Source of the DNA: Providencia rettgeri
GTDB lineage: Bacteria; Pseudomonadota; Gammaproteobacteria; Enterobacterales; Enterobacteriaceae
DNA length: 64,000 nt
NCBI RefSeq assembly: GCF_023205015.1
Contig: NZ_CP096258.1
Location: forward strand, 3,782,001-3,846,000
Direction: 5' to 3'
The first letter of the stretch is position 1. Each line of letters begins with the position of its first letter. A program made the position numbers and the translations under genes. The notes beneath the pieces are model-generated. The model did no database searches and was not told the DNA's origin. It was given only the letters and a program-made list of their open reading frames with translations. Shown here in pieces: positions 9,037-16,476 of this stretch.

Positions 9037-9352
9037 TGAGATTTTTATTAAAATTAGAGAATAATTTCTTTGAAAACAACGCCAGAATAGATTATCTTAT
9101 AGCTCAAATATTGCTCAATAGCTGGTGATAATCTGTTCTGCACGAGATTTGAACAGCACAACAGTTATTTTAATAAATCGTTATAAGACTTACTTAACCA
9201 TTTGTTAAATATAGCTAATTTCATAATTGCAAAGATGCAAGATAAAAAAATTAGTGATAAATAACCGTTTGCTCAAAGTTTGTCCTTTCATATCTCGTAA
9301 AAAATGCGTAATATACGCGCCCTTGCAGTCACAGTATGGCCCCCATTTAGTT
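9037..9352. other. Intergenic region carrying the dusB-fis promoter
   Basis: This 316-bp AT-rich gap between prmA and dusB has no convincing gene. Its right-hand part closely resembles the E. coli region in front of dusB-fis. A frame open from 9227 continues into dusB but reads through the promoter and is not used. Confidence 0.7.
9286..9314 (+). promoter_or_regulatory. fis operon promoter
   Basis: TTTCAT (9286-9291) and TAATAT (9309-9314) are separated by 17 bp and followed by a GC-rich discriminator (ACGCGCCC). The sequence strongly resembles the E. coli fis promoter, including the CTTGCAGTCACAG stretch after it. In E. coli this discriminator makes the promoter sensitive to ppGpp and growth rate, and Fis represses it; the same is likely here. 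Confidence 0.75.
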
Positions 9353-10336
9353 ATGCGAATCGGACAATATCAGCTGAGAAACTGTCTTATTGCTGCCCCC
9401 ATGGCAGGCATTACAGATAAGCCCTTTAGGTCGCTCTGTTATGACATGGGTGCTGGGATGACAGTATCAGAGATGCTTTCTTCTAATCCTCAAGTTTGGA
9501 AGACCGACAAATCTAGACTCAGAATGGTTCATCGCGATGAACTTGGGGTTCGTTCTGTGCAAATAGCTGGCAATGATCCCGATGAAATGGCTGCCGCGGC
9601 TCAAATTAACGTTGAGAGTGGCGCTCAAATCATCGATATCAACATGGGCTGTCCAGCTAAAAAAGTGAATCGTAAGCTTGCAGGCTCTGCACTGCTACGC
9701 TACCCAGAAATCGTGAAATCGATTCTTGAAGGTGTCGTCAAAGCAGTGGATGTGCCTGTTACCCTTAAGATCCGCACAGGTTGGTCACCCGAAGAGCGAA
9801 ACTGCATAGAGATTGCCAAATTGGCCGAAGATTGCGGCATTCAAGCTCTCACCATTCACGGCAGAACTAGAGCCTGTCTATTTAATGGGGAAGCTGAATA
9901 CGACAACATTCGGGCAGTTAAGCAGACTGTTACCATTCCGGTTATTGCCAATGGCGACATTACTGACCCGCGAAAAGCCAGAGCTGTTTTAGACTACACA
10001 GGGGCGGATGCCTTGATGGTAGGCAGAGCGGCTCAGGGAAGACCCTGGATCTTCCGGGAAATCCAGCATTATCTGGACACAGGTGAAATATTACCACCAA
10101 TGCCAATGGCAGAGGTTCAACGTATTATGCTAGCGCATGTACAGGAATTGCATGACTTTTATGGTCAAGGCAAAGGAGCCCGTATAGCGCGCAAACATGT
10201 TTCTTGGTACTTAAAAGAACATGCACCTGATGACCAGTTTCGGCGCTCATTCAACACCATTGAGGATGCCAGCGAACAGCTGGAGGTGTTGGAGGCATTT
10301 TTTGAAAATTTTTGCGTAAATAAAGATAAGAGCTGA
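9353..10336 (+). CDS. dusB: tRNA-dihydrouridine synthase B
   Basis: A 327-residue FMN-dependent enzyme that reduces uridine to dihydrouridine at position 17 in the tRNA D-loop. The N terminus MRIGQYQLRN and the INMGCPAKKVNRKLAGSAL segment with the catalytic cysteine are almost identical to E. coli DusB. IPVIANGDI and the GRAAQGRPW phosphate-binding segment follow. The ATG at 9353 is chosen because conservation starts there and the promoter lies upstream of it. It is co-transcribed with fis seven bases later. Confidence 0.95.
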   Translation: MRIGQYQLRNCLIAAPMAGITDKPFRSLCYDMGAGMTVSEMLSSNPQVWKTDKSRLRMVHRDELGVRSVQIAGNDPDEMAAAAQINVESGAQIIDINMGCPAKKVNRKLAGSALLRYPEIVKSILEGVVKAVDVPVTLKIRTGWSPEERNCIEIAKLAEDCGIQALTIHGRTRACLFNGEAEYDNIRAVKQTVTIPVIANGDITDPRKARAVLDYTGADALMVGRAAQGRPWIFREIQHYLDTGEILPPMPMAEVQRIMLAHVQELHDFYGQGKGARIARKHVSWYLKEHAPDDQFRRSFNTIEDASEQLEVLEAFFENFCVNKDKS

Positions 10337-10343
10337 CAGAACT

Positions 10344-10640
10344 ATGTTCGAACAACGCGTAAATTCTGACGTACTAACCGTTGCTACTGTAAATTCACAA
10401 GATCAAGTAACTCAAAAACCGTTACGTGACTCAGTTAAGCAAGCACTGAAGAACTATTTTGCTCAATTAAATAACCAAGATGTTAATGATTTATATGAGC
10501 TGGTATTGGCTGAAGTAGAACAGCCTTTGTTGGACATGGTTATGCAATATACCCGTGGAAACCAGACCCGTGCAGCCCTGATGATGGGTATCAACCGCGG
10601 TACTCTGCGTAAGAAACTGAAAAAATACGGCATGAACTAA
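10344..10640 (+). CDS. fis: DNA-binding protein Fis
   Basis: This 98-residue nucleoid protein is nearly identical to E. coli Fis, with only a few substitutions. It has the N-terminal beta-hairpin arms and four helices, ending in the helix-turn-helix QTRAALMMGINRGTLRKKLKKYG. Fis is a homodimer that bends DNA and activates rRNA and many growth-phase promoters. The gene is the second in the dusB-fis operon and is followed by a strong terminator. Confidence 0.98.
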   Translation: MFEQRVNSDVLTVATVNSQDQVTQKPLRDSVKQALKNYFAQLNNQDVNDLYELVLAEVEQPLLDMVMQYTRGNQTRAALMMGINRGTLRKKLKKYGMN

Positions 10641-10670
10641 TCCTAGTCGGTTAATGCCGTGTTTTTGTGG

Positions 10671-10700
10671 GCCCTCACTGTGATGCAGTGAGGGCTTTTT
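10671..10700 (+). terminator. Rho-independent terminator after fis
   Basis: GCCCTCACTG (10671-10680) pairs perfectly with CAGTGAGGGC (10686-10695) over a five-base loop and is followed by TTTTT. It ends the dusB-fis transcript. Confidence 0.93.
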
Positions 10701-10737
10701 GTTTGTAAAAATAATGGCGGGTTGCCAAGATAATGTG

Positions 10738-12294
10738 TTAAACCGTTTGTGGCGATAAATTAAACTGCTGGACCGCTTGCTGTAATTCTTGCGTTTGCTC
10801 CGCTAATGAACTGGCCGCTGTAGCTACTTGCTCAACTAAAGCTGCATTTTGCTGCGTAACACCGTCCATTTGTGTAATTGCGACCCCAACTTGGGCTATC
10901 CCTTTGCTCTGCTCTTCTGATGCTACCGTGATTTGTGCCATAATTGCAGTCACTTCATTAACTCCCTGTAAAATATGCTCCATCGTTTTCCCCATCTCAT
11001 TCACCAGACCCGTTCCTTTTTGTACGCAAGTCCCTGAATCTGCGATAAGCCGTTCAATTTCCATCGCCGCTTCCGCACTGTGACTTGCTAACTTACGAAC
11101 TTCCGCAGCAACCACCATAAAGCCGCGTCCATGCACACCCGCACGAGCGGCTTCGATGGAAGCATTGAGCGCCAAGATATTAGTTTGAAAACTAATATCG
11201 TTAATCATGTTGATGATATCAGCGATTTTCTGTGAGCTTTGGGAGATTTCAGTCATCGTAACGACAACAGAATCAACAATACGATTCCCTTTATTAGCCG
11301 CCACAAACGCTTCGCTGACAAGCTGATTGGCTTGAAGTGTATTTTCCATATTCAACTGAACTGCAGCTGTAATTTCTTCCATGCTCGCCGCTGTCTCTTC
11401 TAAAGCAGCCGCCTGTTCTTCTGTTCGTGATGAAAGATCGCTATTACCATTTGAAATCTCATTCGCGCCTTGATAAATGTTTTCACTTCCTTGCCGGATT
11501 GAATTGACCGATTCACTTAAGTCTTTTCTCATCCCTTCAAGTATTGGAAACAATTTTCCTACACAACTATTTCCAAATGGCTGTACAGGATGGCTTAAAT
11601 CGCCTTTGGCGATATCGACAAAATGCTGCCTTAATAAGCCTAGTGGTTTTTGCATCATCTCTGCCATATAGCGATCCGTAAAAATGAGCATGAAGATCCC
11701 TAATATTGCCGTGATGATCATGACCACTCGTGTAATATCCATCACATCATCAACATGATTTCGAGCTTGGCTAATCAACCCTTCTGCAGTTTGGTTGAAT
11801 TTTTGAATGGATGCACCAAACGTTCGGCTCAATACGGGAGTGACATTATGAGCGTGAGATAAATATTTATTGATATCACTTTCCATACTCAGGGCTAATT
11901 GCGGTTTTACCCCATCATCAAGTAGTGCTTGCCAGCTATTAATGACCTGCTCTGCTATTTCAGGCGTCATTGGCCCAGGGGAAATCAATTTCATCTGCTC
12001 TAAATATTTTTCCATATTGGACATCGCCTCATGGACTGGACCATAGTCCACCGTTTTCCCTTCACTTTGGCTTTCCATTACTCGGGTTAACCGAGTGACA
12101 AAACGAAAATATTGATCATTTCCCTGACTGATCACCGTCATTTGCTGCACTAATTGTCTATCGATGTCATTTCCATCTGCGATACGTGATAGTGACCAAC
12201 CACTGTATACATTCGTTCCCCCTAAGATCAGACACAAAATACTTAATAATATGAAGACCACAGTGCGGATTGAGTAATTTCGAAGTTTCTGCAT
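10738..12294 (-). CDS. Methyl-accepting chemotaxis protein
   Basis: This 518-residue chemoreceptor has a first membrane helix at about residues 10-30, a periplasmic Tar-type helical sensor domain, and a second membrane helix near residues 190-210. HAMP and a methyl-accepting signalling domain follow; the hairpin tip reads ISFQTNILALNASIEAARAG. It has the two-helix layout of Tar/Tsr receptors, but the C terminus (QFNLSPQTV) lacks the NWETF pentapeptide that tethers CheR and CheB in major receptors. The ligand cannot be named. The ATG at 12294 is preferred over 12387 because the membrane helix follows directly and a sigma-28 promoter lies just upstream. Confidence 0.9.
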   Translation of the reverse strand: MQKLRNYSIRTVVFILLSILCLILGGTNVYSGWSLSRIADGNDIDRQLVQQMTVISQGNDQYFRFVTRLTRVMESQSEGKTVDYGPVHEAMSNMEKYLEQMKLISPGPMTPEIAEQVINSWQALLDDGVKPQLALSMESDINKYLSHAHNVTPVLSRTFGASIQKFNQTAEGLISQARNHVDDVMDITRVVMIITAILGIFMLIFTDRYMAEMMQKPLGLLRQHFVDIAKGDLSHPVQPFGNSCVGKLFPILEGMRKDLSESVNSIRQGSENIYQGANEISNGNSDLSSRTEEQAAALEETAASMEEITAAVQLNMENTLQANQLVSEAFVAANKGNRIVDSVVVTMTEISQSSQKIADIINMINDISFQTNILALNASIEAARAGVHGRGFMVVAAEVRKLASHSAEAAMEIERLIADSGTCVQKGTGLVNEMGKTMEHILQGVNEVTAIMAQITVASEEQSKGIAQVGVAITQMDGVTQQNAALVEQVATAASSLAEQTQELQQAVQQFNLSPQTV

Positions 12295-12335
12295 AGAATT
12301 TCTCTTTCGGTGGGATAATATGAGGATATTTAACT

Positions 12336-12362
12336 TTATCGGCACTATAGAGAAATATTTTA
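12336..12362 (-). promoter_or_regulatory. Sigma-28 (FliA) promoter of the chemoreceptor gene
   Basis: On the minus strand TAAA and GCCGATAA are separated by exactly 15 bases, a perfect match to the FliA consensus. The -10 element ends 42 bp upstream of the chemoreceptor start codon. This ties expression of the receptor to the flagellar regulon. Confidence 0.85.
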
Positions 12363-12557
12363 ACCACTGTATTTGCTTGGTTTTCACTCAAAATAAGTAA
12401 AAACACTTACATTTCAAAAGGGTTACTATTTGATCCTGGAAATCAGAGAATAGTAAAAATTTGAAATTAATATGAGGAATTTGAAGTAGATCGCTAAATG
12501 CAAACATCCAACCTGAATAAGTGAACTAATGAAAAACATTTTTCCCGTTGGAAACAG

Positions 12558-12608
12558 TATGGTTAATGTACAAATATGGTCAAAGTACAAACATGGTTAA
12601 AGTGCAAA
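12558..12608. repeat. Three tandem imperfect 17-bp repeats
   Basis: Three contiguous 17-bp units of the form yATGGTyAAwGTrCAAA start at 12558, 12575 and 12592. They lie in the gap between the chemoreceptor promoter and the terminator of the broken tnaB. No function is apparent. Confidence 0.6.
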
Positions 12609-12629
12609 TTTGGCTATTCGTTGGATAGG

Positions 12630-12661
12630 AAAAAAGGTACAGCGGATCCTCACTGTACCTT
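12630..12661 (-). terminator. Rho-independent terminator of the tna operon
   Basis: On the minus strand AAGGTACAG pairs with CTGTACCTT over a 10-base loop and is followed by a run of T. It lies 33 bp beyond the tnaB stop, so it is the natural end of the tnaCAB transcript. Confidence 0.8.
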
Positions 12662-12693
12662 TGCAGTTACTTTACAGCCTATGTTTTGAAAAA

Positions 12694-13113
12694 TTAACGG
12701 TATATCGGTAACAAATTAAACTGCGCTAACAATTGGCAAATAATGCCGACGACGCCAAAGGCGATAACGGCATAAATTAACCCTTTTCCGCCCCACACTT
12801 TAAATCTAGAATCAGGAAAGCGCTCTCTTACTTTTAATGCCATAACGGCAGGGCAAATAATCGCCCAGATACATGCAGCCATACCTGCATAAGCAATCGC
12901 AATAAGAAAACCATTTGGGAATAACATGCAAAGAATAAGAGGAGGTAAAAAACATAATAATGCCGATTTCATTCTTCCTGATGGGTTATCTTTAAAATTC
13001 AGTGAAGCAAGAATGTAATCAAATAACCCAATTGCGACACCTAAGAACGAACAAAATACAGCACTAATAGAGAACCACAGTAAGAATGTCGCAATATTTT
13101 TACTATTCAATAC
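12694..13113 (-). pseudogene. tnaB: tnaB tryptophan permease, C-terminal fragment (disrupted by IS)
   Basis: This fragment encodes the last third of an aromatic amino acid permease (HAAAP family). It runs from LNSKNIATFLLWFSISAVF through GLFDYI, CFLPPLILCMLFPNGF and the ending LLAQFNLLPIYR. These blocks correspond to the end of E. coli TnaB. Its upstream junction at 13113/13114 is the end of an IS3-family element. Removing the element and one copy of the TAC duplication joins it in frame to the middle fragment at 14347. A methionine seen at the edge of the fragment is created by an alternative codon, not a real start. Confidence 0.9.
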
Positions 13114-13179
13114 TGATCTGATTTAATGGCACCGCACACTTTTGTGAAGGATAATTAGTCCAACAACAAAGGTGTGAAA

Positions 13180-13470
13180 ATGACCCAACGAAGAAAACCT
13201 AGAAAATATACTGATGAGTTCAGAGAAGAAGCTGTAAAGCTAGTCACTGAACAAGGTTACAGTGTTACTGAAGCAGCCAAATCATTAGGCATAACAACTA
13301 AGCTGCTTTACAACTGGAAAGACAAACTAGCCAAGCAAACTTCAGGCGAAGCATTAAGCAAAGATGAGAGAGCTGAACTGGTTAAGCTCAGAAAAGAGAA
13401 TAAACGCTTACAGATGGAGCGTGAGATCTTAAAAAAGGCGAGTGCCTTCTTTGCGAAAGAAATGAAATAA
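13180..13470 (+). CDS. IS3-family transposase OrfA (copy 1)
   Basis: A 96-residue basic protein with an N-terminal helix-turn-helix (VTEAAKSLGITTKLLYNWKD) and a C-terminal leucine-zipper-like helix (LVKLRKENKRLQMEREILKKA). This is the DNA-binding half of an IS3 transposase. The ATG at 13180 has AAAGG seven bases upstream; a GTG at 13174 is also in frame. Near the end lies the slippery heptamer A AAA AAG (13431-13437) in the zero frame, where a -1 frameshift would produce the OrfAB fusion that is the active transposase in this family. Confidence 0.92.
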   Translation: MTQRRKPRKYTDEFREEAVKLVTEQGYSVTEAAKSLGITTKLLYNWKDKLAKQTSGEALSKDERAELVKLRKENKRLQMEREILKKASAFFAKEMK

Positions 13471-13517
13471 AGTTCGAATATATTAAAGAGCAGCAATGGC
13501 GCTTTCCAATTAGCGTT

Positions 13518-14333
13518 TTGTGCGAGGTTCTAGAAGTGAGTCGGTCAGCCTATTACGCATGGCTGAGGCGACCAGCCAAGATTATTAGTGTTGAAGAGTT
13601 AATGCTTTATCGTCGCATGAAGAGGTTATTTGATGATAGCCGCAGTAGTGCTGGTGCCAGAACCTTAATGAAGTTGCTACGCAAAGAAGGCTTTAAAATT
13701 GGTATTTGTCGGGTTAAGAGCTTGATGAAAAAGCTCGGTTTAGTCGTTAAACAGCGAGTGGCTTATAAAGTGACGACTATGCGCAAACATAGCCATGCGG
13801 TTGCTGATAACTTATTGAAGCGCCAATTCAATCCAGCCAGAGCAAATCAGGCGTGGGCGGGTGATATCACCTATCTAAGAACGCATCAAGGCTGGATGTA
13901 CCTAGCTGTTGTGATGGATTTGCATTCTCGCCGTATTATTGGCTGGGCGTTGAGTAAACGCATGACGGTTGATTTAACCATGAGAGCGATGCAAATGGCT
14001 ATCAACCTGCGTCAACCCAAAGCAGGCTTGATCTTCCATAGCGACAGAGGCTCACAATACACCAGTAAGCGTTTTCAATCATTGCTATGGAGCAATCGAA
14101 TTACGCCATCAATGAGTGGTTGTGGAGCATGTTTAGATAATGCTGTGGTTGAAAGGTTTTTCGGCAGCTTGAAAAATGAATGGCTATTAAATGTTTACCA
14201 TTTAACCAGAGAAAGCATGAAAACTGATGTAGAGAAATACATCAAATACTACAACTCAGTTCGGCTTCATACTTCATTAAATGATATGTCGCCAATTGAG
14301 TTTGAAAGTGTAAGGAAAAAGTGTGCGGCCTAG
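13518..14333 (+). CDS. IS3-family transposase OrfB, DDE domain (copy 1)
   Basis: The 271-residue catalytic half carries the rve/DDE integrase core: WAGDITYLRT (first Asp), IFHSDRGSQY (second Asp) and DNAVVERFFGSLK (Glu). An HTH_21-type region precedes it (MLYRRMKRLFDDSRSSAGARTLMKLL). The frame is -1 relative to orfA and stays open back through the A AAA AAG heptamer at 13431-13437. It is therefore probably made mostly as OrfAB by programmed frameshifting, and the start at 13518 may not be used. Confidence 0.93.
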   Translation: MCEVLEVSRSAYYAWLRRPAKIISVEELMLYRRMKRLFDDSRSSAGARTLMKLLRKEGFKIGICRVKSLMKKLGLVVKQRVAYKVTTMRKHSHAVADNLLKRQFNPARANQAWAGDITYLRTHQGWMYLAVVMDLHSRRIIGWALSKRMTVDLTMRAMQMAINLRQPKAGLIFHSDRGSQYTSKRFQSLLWSNRITPSMSGCGACLDNAVVERFFGSLKNEWLLNVYHLTRESMKTDVEKYIKYYNSVRLHTSLNDMSPIEFESVRKKCAA

Positions 14334-14346
14334 CTTGACCAGATCA

Positions 14347-14435
14347 TACTGCATATAGTGATTCAATAAATGCATCTAAATTACCGCCTTTATTGATAAT
14401 GGTTAAAAACTCTGCCCGCGGTAAATTTCCCATTG
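14347..14435 (-). pseudogene. tnaB: tnaB middle fragment stranded between two IS copies
   Basis: These 89 bp are all that lies between the two IS copies. On the minus strand they read MGNLPRAEFLTIINKGG followed by NLDAFIESLYAV, matching the TMGNIPRESFKAIISSGG region of E. coli TnaB. The left end carries the TAC duplication of copy 1 and the right end the TTG duplication of copy 2. Both junctions restore an uninterrupted reading frame when the elements are removed. Confidence 0.92.
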
Positions 14436-14501
14436 TGATCTGATTTAATGGCACCGCACACTTTTGTGAAGGATAATTAGTCCAACAACAAAGGTGTGAA
14501 A

Positions 14502-14792
14502 ATGACCCAACGAAGAAAACCTAGAAAATATACTGATGAGTTCAGAGAAGAAGCTGTAAAGCTAGTCACTGAACAAGGTTACAGTGTTACTGAAGCAGCC
14601 AAATCATTAGGCATAACAACTAAGCTGCTTTACAACTGGAAAGACAAACTAGCCAAGCAAACTTCAGGCGAAGCATTAAGCAAAGATGAGAGAGCTGAAC
14701 TGGTTAAGCTCAGAAAAGAGAATAAACGCTTACAGATGGAGCGTGAGATCTTAAAAAAGGCGAGTGCCTTCTTTGCGAAAGAAATGAAATAA
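14502..14792 (+). CDS. IS3-family transposase OrfA (copy 2)
   Basis: The encoded protein is identical to the OrfA of copy 1, with the same helix-turn-helix and leucine-zipper-like region. The frameshift heptamer A AAA AAG is at 14753-14759. The GTG at 14496 is an alternative start. Confidence 0.92.
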   Translation: MTQRRKPRKYTDEFREEAVKLVTEQGYSVTEAAKSLGITTKLLYNWKDKLAKQTSGEALSKDERAELVKLRKENKRLQMEREILKKASAFFAKEMK

Positions 14793-14839
14793 AGTTCGAA
14801 TATATTAAAGAGCAGCAATGGCGCTTTCCAATTAGCGTT

Positions 14840-15655
14840 TTGTGCGAGGTTCTAGAAGTGAGTCGGTCAGCCTATTACGCATGGCTGAGGCGACCAGCCA
14901 AGATTATTAGTGTTGAAGAGTTAATGCTTTATCGTCGCATGAAGAGGTTATTTGATGATAGCCGCAGTAGTGCTGGTGCCAGAACCTTAATGAAGTTGCT
15001 ACGCAAAGAAGGCTTTAAAATTGGTATTTGTCGGGTTAAGAGCTTGATGAAAAAGCTCGGTTTAGTCGTTAAACAGCGAGTGGCTTATAAAGTGACGACT
15101 ATGCGCAAACATAGCCATGCGGTTGCTGATAACTTATTGAAGCGCCAATTCAATCCAGCCAGAGCAAATCAGGCGTGGGCGGGTGATATCACCTATCTAA
15201 GAACGCATCAAGGCTGGATGTACCTAGCTGTTGTGATGGATTTGCATTCTCGCCGTATTATTGGCTGGGCGTTGAGTAAACGCATGACGGTTGATTTAAC
15301 CATGAGAGCGATGCAAATGGCTATCAACCTGCGTCAACCCAAAGCAGGCTTGATCTTCCATAGCGACAGAGGCTCACAATACACCAGTAAGCGTTTTCAA
15401 TCATTGCTATGGAGCAATCGAATTACGCCATCAATGAGTGGTTGTGGAGCATGTTTAGATAATGCTGTGGTTGAAAGGTTTTTCGGCAGCTTGAAAAATG
15501 AATGGCTATTAAATGTTTACCATTTAACCAGAGAAAGCATGAAAACTGATGTAGAGAAATACATCAAATACTACAACTCAGTTCGGCTTCATACTTCATT
15601 AAATGATATGTCGCCAATTGAGTTTGAAAGTGTAAGGAAAAAGTGTGCGGCCTAG
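14840..15655 (+). CDS. IS3-family transposase OrfB, DDE domain (copy 2)
   Basis: The protein is identical to OrfB of copy 1, with the same DDE residues in GDITY, HSDRGSQY and DNAVVERFFGSLK. Its last codons overlap the frame in which the truncated tnaB N-terminal fragment ends on the opposite strand. It is probably expressed as an OrfAB fusion through the heptamer at 14753-14759. Confidence 0.93.
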   Translation: MCEVLEVSRSAYYAWLRRPAKIISVEELMLYRRMKRLFDDSRSSAGARTLMKLLRKEGFKIGICRVKSLMKKLGLVVKQRVAYKVTTMRKHSHAVADNLLKRQFNPARANQAWAGDITYLRTHQGWMYLAVVMDLHSRRIIGWALSKRMTVDLTMRAMQMAINLRQPKAGLIFHSDRGSQYTSKRFQSLLWSNRITPSMSGCGACLDNAVVERFFGSLKNEWLLNVYHLTRESMKTDVEKYIKYYNSVRLHTSLNDMSPIEFESVRKKCAA

Positions 15656-15668
15656 CTTGACCAGATCA

Positions 15669-16413
15669 TTGTTCCCATGATCCAAAGAAAATAAAGAACC
15701 AATGCCAATACACAACCGATAACACAGCTCTTAACAACCTTTCTTTCATTCTCATGATAAAGCTTATACAAGCTACAAACATTTCCATGATAACCAAAAG
15801 AAGTAATTGCATAAGGGATAATAATAAAGACAAAAGGTAGCAATGCTGTTTGTCCACCTTCAACGGGTGAAGTTAATAACAAATCTGTTTTTACAATAAA
15901 AAACAAACCGGAGAAAGCCAAAATAAATAACACTATTTTAATAAATAAAAATAATGATGTTAAACGACTGGCTCCAACACCGCTCCACCAGATACTTGCA
16001 CCTAGAATTAATGTAAAGATAATAAAAATCAATCTTAAGTTAATATTGTATCCATAAATAGCAGCAGCTTCTTTAATAACTGAACCTGCTGCTGATATAT
16101 AGGCATATATTAATATATAAAGGACAAATATTAATGCTATATTGGCAATGTAGCATGCCCATTTTGGTAATAATTCTTTAGAGATAAAAAAGTAATTCGT
16201 TCCTGCTCCATATTTTGATATACATTCTAAAATATAGATCCCCGAATGAAACATAAAAAAGCAAACAACTAACAAGATAACTACAGAGTTAATAAACCAA
16301 GCTCCAGCCATAATAGTAGGCAAGCTAAACATTCCCGCCCCGATCATGGCACCGCCTAGCACAAAACCCCCTACCATTATGGAGGGTTCTTTCTTGGCTG
16401 CCGAATTATTCAT
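15669..16413 (-). pseudogene. tnaB: tnaB tryptophan permease, N-terminal fragment (disrupted by IS)
   Basis: This piece carries the start and roughly the first 60% of a low-affinity tryptophan permease. It includes GGFVLGGAMIGAGMFSLPTIMAGAWF, the conserved first helix of this family, and continues to YFLWIMGTM. Translation then runs into the IS and stops after a few foreign residues at 15652. The ATG at 16413 is the likely start, with AGGG upstream; a methionine 17 codons earlier overlaps an intergenic hairpin. The gene lies directly downstream of tnaA, as in E. coli tnaCAB. A truncated membrane protein could still be made but should not transport. Confidence 0.92.
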
Positions 16414-16439
16414 GGTGTTTACCCTAAGAATAAGGATGG

Positions 16440-16462
16440 GGTTCCCGCATTGCACGGGAACC
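16440..16462. repeat. Intercistronic hairpin between tnaA and tnaB
   Basis: GGTTCCCG (16440-16447) and CGGGAACC (16455-16462) form a perfect 8-bp stem with a 7-base loop in the 63-bp gap between tnaA and tnaB. There is no T-run, so it may adjust expression of tnaB relative to tnaA or protect the tnaA mRNA. Confidence 0.6.
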
Positions 16463-16476
16463 ATAAGAGCGACCTA

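Larger units (their letters stand above)
13114..14346 (+). mobile_element. IS3-family insertion sequence, copy 1 (1,233 bp)
   Basis: The element begins TGATCTGATTTAATGG and ends GACCAGATCA, giving terminal inverted repeats that start with TGATCTG. It is flanked by direct repeats TAC at 13111-13113 and 14347-14349, the 3-bp duplication usual for IS3 elements. Two overlapping-frame genes, orfA and orfB, encode the transposase. I saw no difference from copy 2, and the encoded proteins are identical, so the insertions are recent. Confidence 0.95.
14436..15668 (+). mobile_element. IS3-family insertion sequence, copy 2 (1,233 bp)
   Basis: Same length, ends and orientation as copy 1, offset by 1,322 bp. 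It is flanked by TTG duplications at 14433-14435 and 15669-15671, so it inserted independently of copy 1 rather than arising by tandem duplication of the region. The two direct copies could recombine and delete one element plus the 89-bp fragment between them. Confidence 0.95.

Noticed and set aside
13114..15668. A composite transposon carrying cargo between the two IS copies
   Set aside because: The 89 bp between the copies is native tnaB sequence and each copy has its own target duplication, so these are two separate insertions.
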